Part shown: piece after piece, positions 1 to 11,043 of the stretch | Layout: every line of letters begins with the position of its first letter | How positions within the stretch are numbered: the first letter of the stretch is position 1 | From: Hypholoma sublateritium FD-334 SS-4 | Lineage: Eukaryota; Basidiomycota; Agaricomycetes; Agaricales; Strophariaceae | Reading direction: 5' to 3' | DNA: 57,260 nt | Assembly (NCBI GenBank): GCA_000827495.1 | Contig: KN817692.1 | Coordinates: 1-57,260, forward strand | Position numbers and translations under genes: made by a program | The notes under the pieces: generated by a model | What the model was told of the DNA's origin: nothing | The model's input: the letters and a program-made list of their open reading frames with translations, nothing else | Databases searched by the model: none

Positions 1-968
1 TTGTGGCTCAATTTAGCATATAGTCCTAACCCTCCTCTGAACACGAAGTGCAGAAGCGATCGCGGGATGCATAACGATATAACAGGTCGCCTTCTCTGTC
101 CAATTGAATATGATTGGGATGACGAATTGTAAGTCTCAGTCCGTCCATTGTTCTCCNTGCAATTAAATCTTTGCTTACAGGGTCCGCAATGGAATCCGTG
201 CGGGTACCATCAACATATCCGATGACTATTTCCTTCGATGTTTCTACCCCTATGGAATAGGTGATCCTGACAATGTTGAGAAAGGATTTCTCCGAAGTGG
301 CTTACTTGTCAAGGTTCATTTTATTGCGTTAATGCTCTTCACTCGCTAATATATTGTTACATTCTACCTGCCAGACATATTCTAATATTTTCATATCGCC
401 TTCGTCATCCGAATCTTTCAGTGATGAAGATGAAAATGGTGCAGCGAGAAAACAGCAACGCGTCACGAATTCACAGAAGAAAGCAACGCGTCACGAATTC
501 ACAGAAGAAAGCAACTAAGTGTAATGTTGCGAACATTCTTGGCATGGATGGTCGAGTTACTCCACGTTCGATTGCCTATGCTGCTGTTCTGGTATGTCAA
601 TTAATAAGTAAGCCTTGTTTATATCAAGTCGTCTCATCACTGTCTCGCAAAGCTGGCCTTTAATTTGACAGATGCTGGCTATTGGATGGAGGTGTATAAT
701 CACTTCAATTTCCGTGCACTGTATGCGCTGGTTGTTGATTTCTTTGAGGCCCCATGTGGTCAGGCAGCAAAGAGACGCTCACAAAATTTACTCAAATGGT
801 GGAGCACGTATGTAGTCATGGTCAATTTCACATCATATAGTGGATTTGACTCATATTTCCAACAGACAGATTTTCCCCCACCATAATGGTGCATCCACCA
901 ATAGCCNTAAATCCCGGAACAAGCTTTTAGCACAAAGGGCAGCTCGTGAAGAAAGCGTACCCCTTTGA
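1..968 (+). pseudogene. DUF6698-like basidiomycete protein, 5' partial, frame broken by a 28-bp duplication
   Basis: The predicted exons are 1-128, 181-313, 375-591, 653-807 and 866-968, separated by introns of 52-61 bp. In order they encode 'TGRLLCP' and 'YDWDDE', then 'NVEKGFLRSGLLVK', 'NILGMDGRVTPRSIAYAA', 'DAGYWMEVYNHFNFRALY', 'LLKWWSTQIFPHH' and a tail with 'LAQRAAR'. I recognise this order as the fungal family that I recall as DUF6698, a multicopy group of unknown function. The N-terminus lies left of the window. Exon 375-591 carries a direct 28-bp duplication that shifts the frame to a TAA just downstream. With one unit only, the frame runs through. This is either a recent pseudogene or an assembly error. 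The family assignment is from memory. Confidence 0.6.
456..511 (+). repeat. 28-bp perfect tandem duplication inside a coding exon
   Basis: Two identical adjacent 28-bp units (456-483 and 484-511, starting CAACGCGTCACGAATTCACA) lie in the third visible exon of the DUF6698-like gene. Because 28 is not a multiple of 3, the second unit moves the frame and creates the stop. Confidence 0.95.
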
Positions 969-1017
969 ATAGACCGTTCGCATATCAATTACATAATTAC
1001 ATATTTTAATAATGATT

Positions 1018-2010
1018 TTTGTTGAATGTCAATAATGCCTGAAATTGTCACACAAATTGTAAGCAGGTCCCTGGACTGATGTCGAGCAACCATTATTAGA
1101 ACAATATGTAGGCACTATCAGCAGACTGATATTGAGCGACCGTATTCAAAAGAACATGTGTGAACTACAATTTGACTGTAGCCTTGCCTCAAATGATTCT
1201 ACTGCTCAGATCTGTCATCTGCAGTATAAACGGCTGGCAGGTTAACAATAAGCGACTATTTTTTAAAATAATGTGTGGGATCTATAATTCGGCCATAGCC
1301 TATCTTTAAATCCTGCTCCTAACCGAATATGTTGTCTATGTTTTAAGCGCTCAGAAGGCTGACATCGGGCGACCGTATCAAAAACAACGTGTAAGATCTA
1401 TAATTAACTGTAGCATTTATTTGAACGATACTCAGGGTCAAATATGTTATTTAGATTATAGACGCCCAGCATGTTAAACGCTGAGCGACCGTGTTGATAT
1501 TAACGTGCGAGAGGTATAACCTGACTGTGACATTTCCTTCACTTATCCTATTCCTTGAATCTCTTAGTTTAGTTATAAGCACCCGGAAATATGATGCTGA
1601 GCAATCGTATTTGAAATAACGCGCAAGAGCTACAAGTTGTTGGAAGTCTTTCTTTGAACAATCGCACTCTCTGGAATTACCACGCCAGTTGTAAGNGCCT
1701 GGCAGGCTGACGTTGAGCGATCGCGTCTAAAATAACGTATAAGAGTTACAGTTTGACTGTAGCCTTTTTTGAAAATTATNACAATGCTCGAATGTTTTCT
1801 TTAATTTATGAGCGCCCCACGAATCTGGTGTTGAGCGACCGTATTTGAAAGAGCGTGCAAGAACTACAAGTTGACTGTAGTCTTTCTTCAAACCATCATA
1901 CTCTCTGAGGTTGTCTCGCAAATTGTAAACAACTGTCTGGCATGACGTTGAGCGACTATGGTGGAAATATCTAATAAGAACTACAATGTCCTTATAGCGT
2001 TTCACACAAA
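1018..2010. repeat. Degenerate tandem repeat, period about 117 bp, about nine units
   Basis: A core like TTGAGCGACCGTATTT recurs at about 1084, 1134, 1250, 1367, 1483, 1599, 1715, 1833 and 1950. The last eight are spaced 116, 117, 116, 116, 116, 118 and 117 bp. Each unit also has a version of 'aacgtgtaagagctacaa' followed by 'gactgtagcctttctt', and ends in 'gcctggcaggctga' before the next core. Copies differ at many positions, so the array is old, yet the spacing is nearly free of indels. No convincing ORF spans it. It fills the space between the broken DUF6698-like gene and the membrane-protein gene. Confidence 0.85.
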
Positions 2011-2198
2011 TTACCATGATATAACAGAAGTGTATCAAAATGACGGCAATTACGAAAATTGGGATAGCGCTACAATCCCCTTATATCCATTGTTGTAAGG
2101 TTATCTTCAGATTATTCCTATGATGGTAAATTCTATGTATTACGGAGACTTTATAAGACGTTATTGATAGTTATCCATTTTTCCATTTTTCACTGATG

Positions 2199-3687
2199 CA
2201 GTACGAAAGGTTCAAGGCAACGTGGGAATCATTTATTGATAATGTCATGCGAGAGTGGAAGACGTTCAATATCCTGTCAGTTTTGCTGCTCTCGTGAGTA
2301 CTATCCATGCACCGCGCTATTGTGCTTTGACTATAAAGAATCACTAGCGCTATACTAACTATCTTGCAAATTCCTGGGGCCGCGGACGACCCTGTGACAA
2401 GATATTCAGCATTACTGTCTCTTATTTGCGCGTTATTGAGCCTTTTATTTGGATGCATGTACATCATCCGCTTTGGAAGTATGCGTAAAACATATAAAGC
2501 TGCAGAATGGGCACTGGTGAGTTGTTTATTTATTCATTTAGCATTCATGACAAATTCATGACATAACTTGTTCGTTACAGGAAGCAAAGAGGACAAAGAC
2601 GGCCATCTTATGGAACGTCTGGGTTTTGCTCGCCATGCCCGCCTTCTGGCTTACTTGGTACGCTCTTCAAAAAGGAATGCAATATTTTTCTTATTGGCAT
2701 TATAGGTCTATTGTCCTCTACATTGTGTGCATTATGTCGTTCATCTGGCGAACAAATGCTCAAAGCACCCAATTGGCACCACCTCTGTCAAATACGCACC
2801 TTCTGATAATTCGAATCTCTATCAGCTCCGTCTTAGGTCTGGGAATGTTATATGGAGCGTTGGTTCTGAGAACTTTCAGTCGCTATGGCGAGACTATGGA
2901 CAGAGCATGGAAGCGCAGACTCAATGAGTGGGTGCAAGAGAAGATGCTGCCCCATGACATTGCCACTTCGTATTGTGCACAATCATATGAAACCCATCCA
3001 GTGCCGAGTGGACAATACCCGCATCTTCCTGAACCATCTGAACCATACATCCAGAGCTTACTGCCCGGAGCCGGAAATGCAAGCGAGCCGCTGTCCATAT
3101 TCCCTGCCGCCCCACTCAACACGCCTCACGACCAAAAGCCATCTGCAGAGAACGTTAGAAAATTCAATCCCCCAGGGTACATGCCAAGTTCGGTGTCAGG
3201 TGCACTATCAGTAGAACGGAAAGTTGCTGACAACGATCCCATCCATGGACCTGGCTTTCACGTTCCTTCTCCACCCGAAATACCAGCTGCGGCTGAATCC
3301 ACTTCACCTTTTACTGGTATCATCTCTCGAGACGATACACTTGCTATTGATGAAGGCAGTCCTGAAAGCGAATGCAATTCACTTTCAAGTGGTTTGGACC
3401 GCCCACCGAGCCTCGTAGACGGAGACATCGTGGAGACGTCGGGGAATCGGGTGCGAGAACGGTCGCCGGTGTTATCTGCAACGTCAAGCAACTGCAGAGG
3501 GGGTGATTGTGATCTCGATGTTCGTCCTGTGTCCCCCGTCGTCTCCTTAGGTTGTGCGTCAACCTCTTCCTCTGTGCAAAGTGTACATCACGAAATAAAC
3601 AATTCGTCCGGACCTTCGACTGGAGAACAGGATGTCATTGCGCAATCTCAGAGTAATCTTCATAGCGACCCGCTGGACTTGACATAA
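2199..3687 (+). CDS. Four-helix membrane protein with long disordered tail, 5' end not resolved
   Basis: The predicted exons are 2199-2293, 2348-2516, 2581-2657 and 2706-3687. The first begins behind a good pyrimidine tract and CAG, so at least one upstream exon is missing or unrecognised. The hydrophobic segments are 'ILSVLLLSAILTILQI', 'ALLSLICALLSLLFGCMYII', 'VWVLLAMPAFWLTW' continuing into 'SIVLYIVCIMSFIW', and 'IIRISISSVLGLGMLYGALV'. About 260 residues rich in Ser, Pro and Asp follow and look disordered and cytosolic. The intron at 2658-2705 is 48 bp with no in-frame stop, so an intronless model would read through it. Splicing it joins the third helix cleanly. I know similar uncharacterised proteins in Agaricomycetes but no named domain. 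Confidence 0.7.
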
Positions 3688-3939
3688 TATAAGCGCTTGC
3701 ACCTGTACTTAACTTGCAATAAATCACTCGCGATTAATGACTGGCGCGACTTGTTCAAGGTCCAGAGCACTTGGTACCACTTATGTATGGTATGCATTTG
3801 TTAATCCCTATTCGACCATTCGATATTCATCCAATTGGGTATATATAGGGGGAAAACAAATTCACAATGAAGTCCTGCGGGGTACTTACTTGATATTTAA
3901 TTCCAAAGACATCCAACCCACACTTTGTAACAAACCGGT

Positions 3940-5137
3940 TTAAACCTCTTGCCACGTTTCCTCGCGAAGCTCCATTGGGGTATCACTGTCTGTATTAGAG
4001 AACAGTGTACCGATTGTATACGTCCGCGCCCAATGTTCAACCTGTAACAGACATTTCAATTCCATGATCAGTATATATACAGCAGGACTATACTGCTGTC
4101 GCACGCACCGGAGGCAAGCAAAAGGGCAACATCCCTTCCGTCTTCGGGGGGATTGGGAACCATACCCATTTTTCACCCCGCACTTTGAGAGTACCCGGCA
4201 TCCAGATGGCATGTTTCTCTTCGAGTACATTTACCTTACGAAGGACAATTCCAGCCGCAAGGATTTTACACAGGAGATCAAACCATGCGGGGTGGACCTT
4301 AAAAGGGGCTTCTGGCTTGTATATCCCGACGTAATGACTGCGATTCGCGCTTATGACATTCCAAGGTGCTGGCGGGCATTTGTAGTCCGTGACATAGTCT
4401 ATTATATCCATGAGACGTCGCGCCAGCAACCAACAACCGGATCGGACTCACAGTTACAAGGGAGGACTTCGATAAACGTAGGATCATTTTTGCGGTTTGT
4501 ATTCAGCCAGTATCTTGCTCGTTTCAAGACCGGTGGGATATGGCGCTGGATTTCCGGGTCTTTCAGAAGTGGGTCCTCCTCCACGATACGGAGATCTTCA
4601 AATGAAAATGCATGCGCGGGATTGTCGTCCCAGTCAGGGTTGTACTTGAGGCTTATTCTTGCAGTCAGTCGAGATAGATCCACGTCATCAGCTGCCAGTT
4701 TGTCATATTCACGGTGATACATATTGTTGACCATCTGGTGGTAGGTTGACTCATGTAGACGGGAGTAATCTTCAAGGAGATTCTGCACAATTTGAGTCTG
4801 GGTGAGCACTCCGATGCTAGCGTAAATCCCTGCATTTAGGTCGTATTCCTGTATCGTCCCGCACTCCGTTTTGTGGGTGCTCCAGGAAGCAGCTTGGTGT
4901 TCACGACTCTACATAGTAACATAATCAGCGGTGAAATAGGTACATTCCGAATACACTCACGCAATATCGTCGGCGCCGGCATGATGCACAGACAGAAAAT
5001 TTGGGTAGACGGGGGTGTTCCTGTTCTTTGCACGGATCATAGTCGCATTTTGACAGCGCATTCCTGTCAGTGGTAACTTTGCTCGAAGGAGCCCTAAAAG
5101 TCAAATTAAAATCGTCTAGTGCGTCCCTCATAGACAT
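3940..5137 (-). CDS. MYND-type zinc-finger protein (copy 1)
   Basis: The predicted exons on the minus strand are 5137-4961, 4908-4452, 4398-4109 and 4041-3940, giving 341 aa. The N-terminal finger has the MYND spacing: C-x4-C ('CDYDPC'), then 'VCASC', then 'RRRRYC' at the end of exon 1, completed in exon 2 by 'REHQAASWSTHKTEC'. MYND fingers bind zinc and recruit protein partners. The rest is a helical region of unknown function ('FIEVLPCN', 'ILAAGIVLRKV', 'EKWVW'). A close relative with matching intron positions lies at 44176-45290. The N-terminal ATG at 5137 is the first in frame. The gene is divergent from the ABCF gene at 5978. The molecular role is not known. Confidence 0.78.
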
Positions 5138-5977
5138 CGCGGGTTAAGTAATATGGAGGGGATCTCTAGTACAACGCTCTCGCTGGCGTTTTCAAGCACT
5201 GGCAAACGATGACTGCACAGTGCAGATTGTTGAACTTGAATCGAAATCATAAGAATGAGTGACGCTTTCAGCTAGGCAAGTTCAAGACACATACGTTATG
5301 GATCTGTTTCCGAGAAAAACAATAGAGGCAGAGTTGTGCACGACTGTAGCAACGACAGGCAACGACTGGGGCAAGACTCAGTTCTAAATTGGTTCTTCAA
5401 GTAAATAAAAGTTTACTCTCACGCCAGCGCGCCAGCAGCCAGATTTACACGACGCTGTTGCCGATATTTGTTCAATTCAATCCAATCTAGTCTCCAACGA
5501 GCTAGAACTTTCTCTCGACGCACATATCGCTTCGCTCTAAGGCCCCTTTGATAAATTTACGACTGTTCCCCAACGTTTGGCCAAAGCGTTGTATCTGATC
5601 ATTCCGAGTTCGAAAAATATCATTCATAGGGGTAAGATTCTCAACTTGATCTGAACGCGAATAATCTCAAGGCCCGCTCGAGCCTTGCTCGAGCCCCGCT
5701 TCACCTTCTCCGATTTTGTCAATTCTTGTCCGATTTTCCCATCTACGAAACTCGAATCCAGTCGGGAAGATATCCTCGTTGGTATGGGCAATCATTCTGT
5801 CAAATGCAAGTCGAAGGGTAGGCTGTCGGTGCCGTGTTATTCGTGAGTCACAAGCCAAAAACAGAAGGCTAGAAAACAGCTCACTGACCCAAGACTAGCC
5901 CGCGAGTTGGCAGTCTGAAGCCCAACATTCCATCTGCTCTCTACCTAAACACGTCGTCCGAGGGCAAATTCTAGTCG
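5138..5977. other. Intergenic region between divergent MYND and ABCF genes
   Basis: This 840-bp stretch separates two divergently read genes and should hold both promoters. I see no coding signal. There are short T-rich and CTCGAGC-type stretches near 5670-5700 but no motif I can name with confidence. Confidence 0.5.
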
Positions 5978-8539
5978 ATGGAACCAGACGACGCGACTTT
6001 CTCCCCCCTACGCCTGGCGGTGGCAGCGAAGGTCAGTATCTCGCTTGGCCGAATCTTGTGCAATGATCCGGGCGTCTGATCGATGGCAGCCTTCGCCACC
6101 AGGAAAGTCTCGTACTGTAAAGTCGAAGAAGAAACATACAAGCGCTGCAGTATCGAGTAGCACAAGCGCGGACATATCTGTTCCAGGACCAGCTGGAGAG
6201 CCCGCTGAGCCAGAGATCGTGGCATATTCGCAGCAGAGCCGGTTCCACCGCGAGACGTTCGACGCGGGCGATATCGACATCGACCTCAAGGGCGTACATG
6301 TGAGCGTGAACAACAGGGATCTCCTCGTCGACGCGCACCTGCGCCTCAAGGCTGGAGTACGCTACGGTATGGTCGGGCAGAATGGGGTCGGAAAATCAGG
6401 TGAGTAGGCATGCCACATTCTTGTTATATTTCAACGCGCTGATTCGACGCACCGATAGTGCTCATGTCTGTGCTCGGGAACGACACGCTTGTCGGTCTCC
6501 CACAGAACGTACGTATTCTTCATATCGCCCAGCTCGAAGACGTCGCCGCGGGTCGCACAATTCTCGCGGAGCTCCTCGCCGCGGACCCCGAGCGCTCGCG
6601 CATCATTCGGGAGGCGCATGGTAAGAAATCCATCTTGGGTAGATCAGAACTAGTATTAACATGCTAGGCTTGTTCAGCGTTGCAGGGCTTCGCGTCCAAG
6701 TCCGCATCTGATAGCGCACTCAACGCAATCATCCACGACATCCTCGTTGCACGCGCGGAGACTGCACTCGACCGCGCGCAGAAGATCGCCACAAAGCGCT
6801 CGGGCCAGCGCGGCCATACCGCGCGACAGGCGCTGGTCGCTGCAGAAGTGGCTCTCGCTGAGCTGCGTGCACAGGACCCGCAGACGCACATCACGGCATC
6901 GCTCGCGCACGCAGTGATGGCAGAGGTGTTCGGCGCGTACGAGACGCTCGACGTCGAAGCAGATGAGGCTCGGGCGAAGGCGATCCTACGAGGACTTGGC
7001 TTCTCGGAGGAAGATCTGCTAAGGGAGGGCCGGGAGATCGGCGCTTTGAGCGGAGGGTGGCGAATGCGGGTGATGTTGGCGAAGGCGCTGTTTATCAAAC
7101 CTGACATCCTCCTCCTGGACGAACCCAGTATGTATCAAAGCTTCTTTGCATTTGTGGTTGACTAATCACTTTTTGTAGCCAACCATCTCGACCTTCCTGC
7201 CATTGTCTGGCTTCAATCGTATCTCGAAAATGAAACAGAGAATCAGACTGTCGTCATTGTATCTCACGACCGCAATTTCCTTGACGCAGTCACAGACGAG
7301 ACAATCATATTCCGGGACAAGCGACTTGTATACCACGCTGGTAACTACAAAGACTGGGAGGAAACAACGGAAGAGCAGAGAAAACGCAAATCACGGTTGA
7401 AAGAAGTAAATTTATATATACCTCGAAATGCTATGGTTTGCTTATGAATATTTTTAGCTTGAGCTCAAAAGGCGGAAGGAGATCAACGCCAGCATCCAGA
7501 GAAACGTTCAACACGCCAAATCAACTGGAGACGACAAACGTCTTGGGCAAGTTGCATCCCGCAAAAAGGTGAATCTGATCCCGGTTTACAAGAAAACTGG
7601 GTCTCACTAATCGATTGCACCTAGAAACTGGAGCGCATGGGAATGGAGCGCTTAGAGGACGGGAAGCGATTCAAGGAAAGTTACCACGGATCCCGCGCCG
7701 AGATTGTTGTGGAGCAGGGTATAAAAACCCAGCCCATCCACCTTCCCCCCCCAGAGCCATTCAACTTTCCCGGGGGCTCCTTTCTCCAACTCTCCGAGGT
7801 CTCTTTCCGCTACGACCCGAAGCCGAGTGCGCCGATGGTCATCAACAAGGTCTCTCTCGACGTCGCGCCATACGCGCGTATTGGTTTGCTCGGCCCCAAC
7901 GGCTGCGGAAAGTCTACGCTGATGAACCTTCTCGCCAGCGCGCTTTCACCGACGCTCGGCGAGGTGAAGAAGCACCACCGCCTGCGCATCGGCTACTTCT
8001 CGCAGCATACCGTTGACCAACTGGACCCTACGCTCTCTGCGCTACAGCTCCTCGCCCGCGCGTACCCGGAGGCCGTCGCTGCGGGAGGCGCGGGCGAGGC
8101 TCGCGCACATTTCGGCGCGGTCGGGCTCGGCGCCGACGCGGTTGCGCGTCCGCTGCGTACGCTGAGCGGTGGGCAGCGGAACAGAGCTGCGCTCGCCCTG
8201 GTGACGTTCCACCGCCCGCATGTGTTGCTGCTCGACGAGATCACGAACCACCTCGACATGGGCACGGTCGAGTCGCTCGTCGAGGCGCTGTGCGCATTCA
8301 CTGGCGCACTTGTCGTCGTAAGCCATGATGTATGGTTCTTGCAGCAAGTTGTTGAGGGCGACGCGGAGGCCAGCGACAGCGATGATGAGGATGAGCAGCG
8401 CCCGCGCGGTGTACTGTACACGGTGACGAAGAAGGGGGAGCTGAAGCTCTGGGACAAGGGGCTTGAGGCATATGTGGCGAAGATACAGCGTCTGTCCGCC
8501 GGGAAGAGTCTACAGGTCGCGAGAAACCCTAAATCATGA
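5978..8539 (+). CDS. ABCF-family ATPase (twin-cassette, translation-associated)
   Basis: Seven exons (5978-6031, 6090-6399, 6459-6620, 6678-7127, 7179-7405, 7458-7568, 7625-8539) join in frame to 742 aa. Cassette 1 has Walker A 'GQNGVGKS', signature 'LSGGWRMR', and Walker B plus H-loop region 'LLLDEPTNHLD' and 'VVIVSHDRNFLD'. A charged linker rich in Lys and Arg follows, typical of ABCF proteins. Cassette 2 has 'GPNGCGKST', 'LSGGQRNR', 'LLLDEITNHLD' and 'VVVSHDVWFL'. There are no membrane segments, as expected for ABCF proteins, which bind ribosomes and act in translation or its control. The length is close to GCN20/ABCF3, but the linker does not let me assign the subgroup. In cassette 2 the usual Pro after the Walker B Glu is Ile. 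The ATG at 5978 opens an 18-codon first exon. Confidence 0.9.
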
Positions 8540-8703
8540 GCCAAATGAACTCCCGGCATTTTCTGAGTATGCGAAGTGAGGGCACTCGACATCATATGCT
8601 GCCGTGTACATTTCAACAGGATTGAATGTGGGGTCAGGTAAACGTGTTATGTGTGGTCATTGCATGCTCGCGGGACAGACAATGGACCTCTACGTGATCC
8701 GCT

Positions 8704-10602
8704 TCAGATACCAATGCTAGTCTGAACGCTCCCCCTTGGGACGCTGGGTAGGGTCAAGCGGAAGACCAGGAATTGGTTATCCACGTCGATCCCAGCGTCG
8801 AACGGGACTCCTAGCGAAACGCCGTGAGTGCTAAGGAAGTCATTGTCCGACTGGAATATCAGCCACGTCAGATGGCGGTCCCAAAGATAATTTAGGCACG
8901 CGTACAGCAGTAATCAAGAAGTAGTCGTCCGGGAAGACGGGGTCGCCGACAGGTGCCAGCGCAAGAGACTCCCATTTAGCGTCAATCAGTGTTTCATCGT
9001 CCGGTGACCCTGTCGAGCGCATGATTTACAAGCACGTATCAATCAATAGAATAAACATACCGTTATGCAGCCCGAAGCGCGCCAGCTGGGTGCTGTCCAA
9101 AAAGTTCACGAATGACATGTAGGTCGCTGCCGTGATCCCCTTCACCAACTTCCCCTTGCTCGCAATTGGATTTGCGGCGAGGTCGAACTTCGTGCCATGA
9201 ATATCAGTGGCACCAACTATCGAAAAGAGATCCGCCTGCCTGTTGAGTCCGTCAGTGTGCAAACTGTGATGACAATGCGAAGATGCCTTATACTTGTAAC
9301 TGGACTTGTTACTGCTACCGCCCCGTCCCTTTCCATCCCTCGACAGAGCTAGGAAAGTGCCGTTGCCCAAGAAGTGTATTTCGCTGCATGCCTCGGTGTT
9401 CCCGCTGCTAGACTGGGGAAGGGGGACTACCCACTCCCCGATGAGAGGCGCACTCGTTAGAGGGCTTGCGATATTGTACGCAAGTAGACGGGTGAAAAAT
9501 GAGGTACTTTGGTCGTCACCACCGTCTTGAATTGTGGCGGATTGGAGCATCGCGTAGAGCGTGTTTGTGAGCGGGTCAATTGTCAAGCCCTCAAATCCTG
9601 GCACAATGCATCCGAAAAATGAGTACACACAAAAAAAGGTTGTTAGTTTTATTCACCTTGATTTCCTGCCCGGCCGGTATCTGGGTCTACTAGAGACGTA
9701 AAATTCACACTCCCAGATATCACTGGAAGGATCGCGGCTGGAGGCTGGATGGTCTGGATGATATGGCCACCTGCATCGAAGCGATAAATGTAAGGTCCGT
9801 ACTCGTCACTCAACCAATAACTACAGCGCCGTCAATCAAATTAGTCCGACCGTCATATAATGAAGCAGCAAGACACATACGAGCCATCCGCATTCAGCGC
9901 TATCCCTTCGATGTCCAGGGTGAGATGCGGCTCGACGAGCGACGCGATCGGCATCTGTGGGTCCGCCGTGGGGACGGCGGGAAAGCCGCTCTGCGCCGCA
10001 CGGATCGCTGCTGGATCAAGCCCGCTTGTCTTCGTGCCGCCGCGCTCAACCTCCAGCGTTGTATTCACATACGAAAGTTTGAATGTCTCCTGCGCGAGCG
10101 AGAAGTTGAGGTTTGCGGTGTCGGTATACGGTGCGAGGGTGAAGCTAATCTCGTGCCGCCGCGCCTGATAGTCCACCGTACCGTCGCTGGATCTGCATTA
10201 GAAAAACGTAGGATCGTTGAGAAAAATGAGCATACACGTTGAATCCACGATCTGGATGTACGACGAGCCTCCCGGTAAATGTGCCGTCTGACTGGGGAGT
10301 CCAAGTACCCCGTTTAACTGCGATGGCGCTACCGATGCCACCGATTGTGTCTCCGGTTGACTCGAGAAAGTCAGAAGGAATAAGACCGAAGCCTACAAGG
10401 CCCTGTTGGAGAAATTCATCTTGTGCGCGCCACAGTTATCAAAATTAACACTAACCTTGTTCACAAAGGTGAACCCGCCTAACGATGCGGAAACTGCCGA
10501 GGCGGCAGCGGAGGTGACCGCGCTCGCGTCTGTTAAAGGAACGGAGATAGCGCGCTCGGCGACAAGCACGAGTAAAATAAGCGGGATCAACCTTGAGAGC
10601 AT
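8704..10602 (-). CDS. Secreted esterase-like protein of the phytase-like family
   Basis: The start is the ATG at 10602, which opens a signal peptide ('LIPLILLVLVAERAIS'). An in-frame GTG slightly upstream is not needed. The first exon ends at 10456 with 'GGFTFVNK', then 'GLVGFGLIPSDFLESTGDT', 'GGIGSAIAV' and 'RLVVHPDRGFNV' follow. Further on come 'DIEGIALNADGSY', 'PGFEGLTIDPLTNTLYAMLQ' and 'CSEIHFLGNGTFLALSRDG'. The last exon (8850-8704) encodes 'SDNDFLSTHGVSLGVPFDAG' and ends 'VPRGSVQTSIGI'. This is the PF13449-type beta-propeller family, annotated as phytase-like or esterase-like. The enzymatic substrate is not established for fungal members. The gene is convergent with the ABCF gene, 164 bp apart. 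About seven introns of roughly 50 bp interrupt it, and I did not fix every boundary. Confidence 0.85.
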
Positions 10603-11043
10603 TTCGAGAGGCACAGAGCTCGAGGCTGGGCCACTTATTGCGATGCTTTAATGGCACAGAAAATCAAACGTGCGCGGGGGGAAGCATGCCTCGATACGAC
10701 AATATCCGTGACAGGACCATGCGGTCTGCACTTCGCTGCCGTGTAAGGAGAAGGGAAGACCTCTAGAATAGGTATCTCACCTCCGCGGCAGTTTAACATT
10801 GAAGCTAGCAAACTCACGGGGAGTGCGAAAGCATGCGTTTCCGGGAAAATATGCCAGAAATAAAATATAAATATGGTATTGCCTGGTGTTGCCTGTAATC
10901 TGCAACCATGGCGTCATCAGAAGCCGTCCGAAGCAAGCCGAAGTCATTTAAATCGCTCACTGTACAATATTATACACCAGCCGGTGTGCGAAAAGAAGCA
11001 AGTAAACGGGAACGAAACGCATCGGAAAGTTGATCACCTTCCA
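10603..11043. other. Promoter region of the phytase-like gene
   Basis: This 441-bp stretch lies between the start of the phytase-like gene and the stop of the HAUS6-type gene, both on the minus strand. It has an AT-rich patch near 10855-10875. No gene is visible. Confidence 0.4.
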
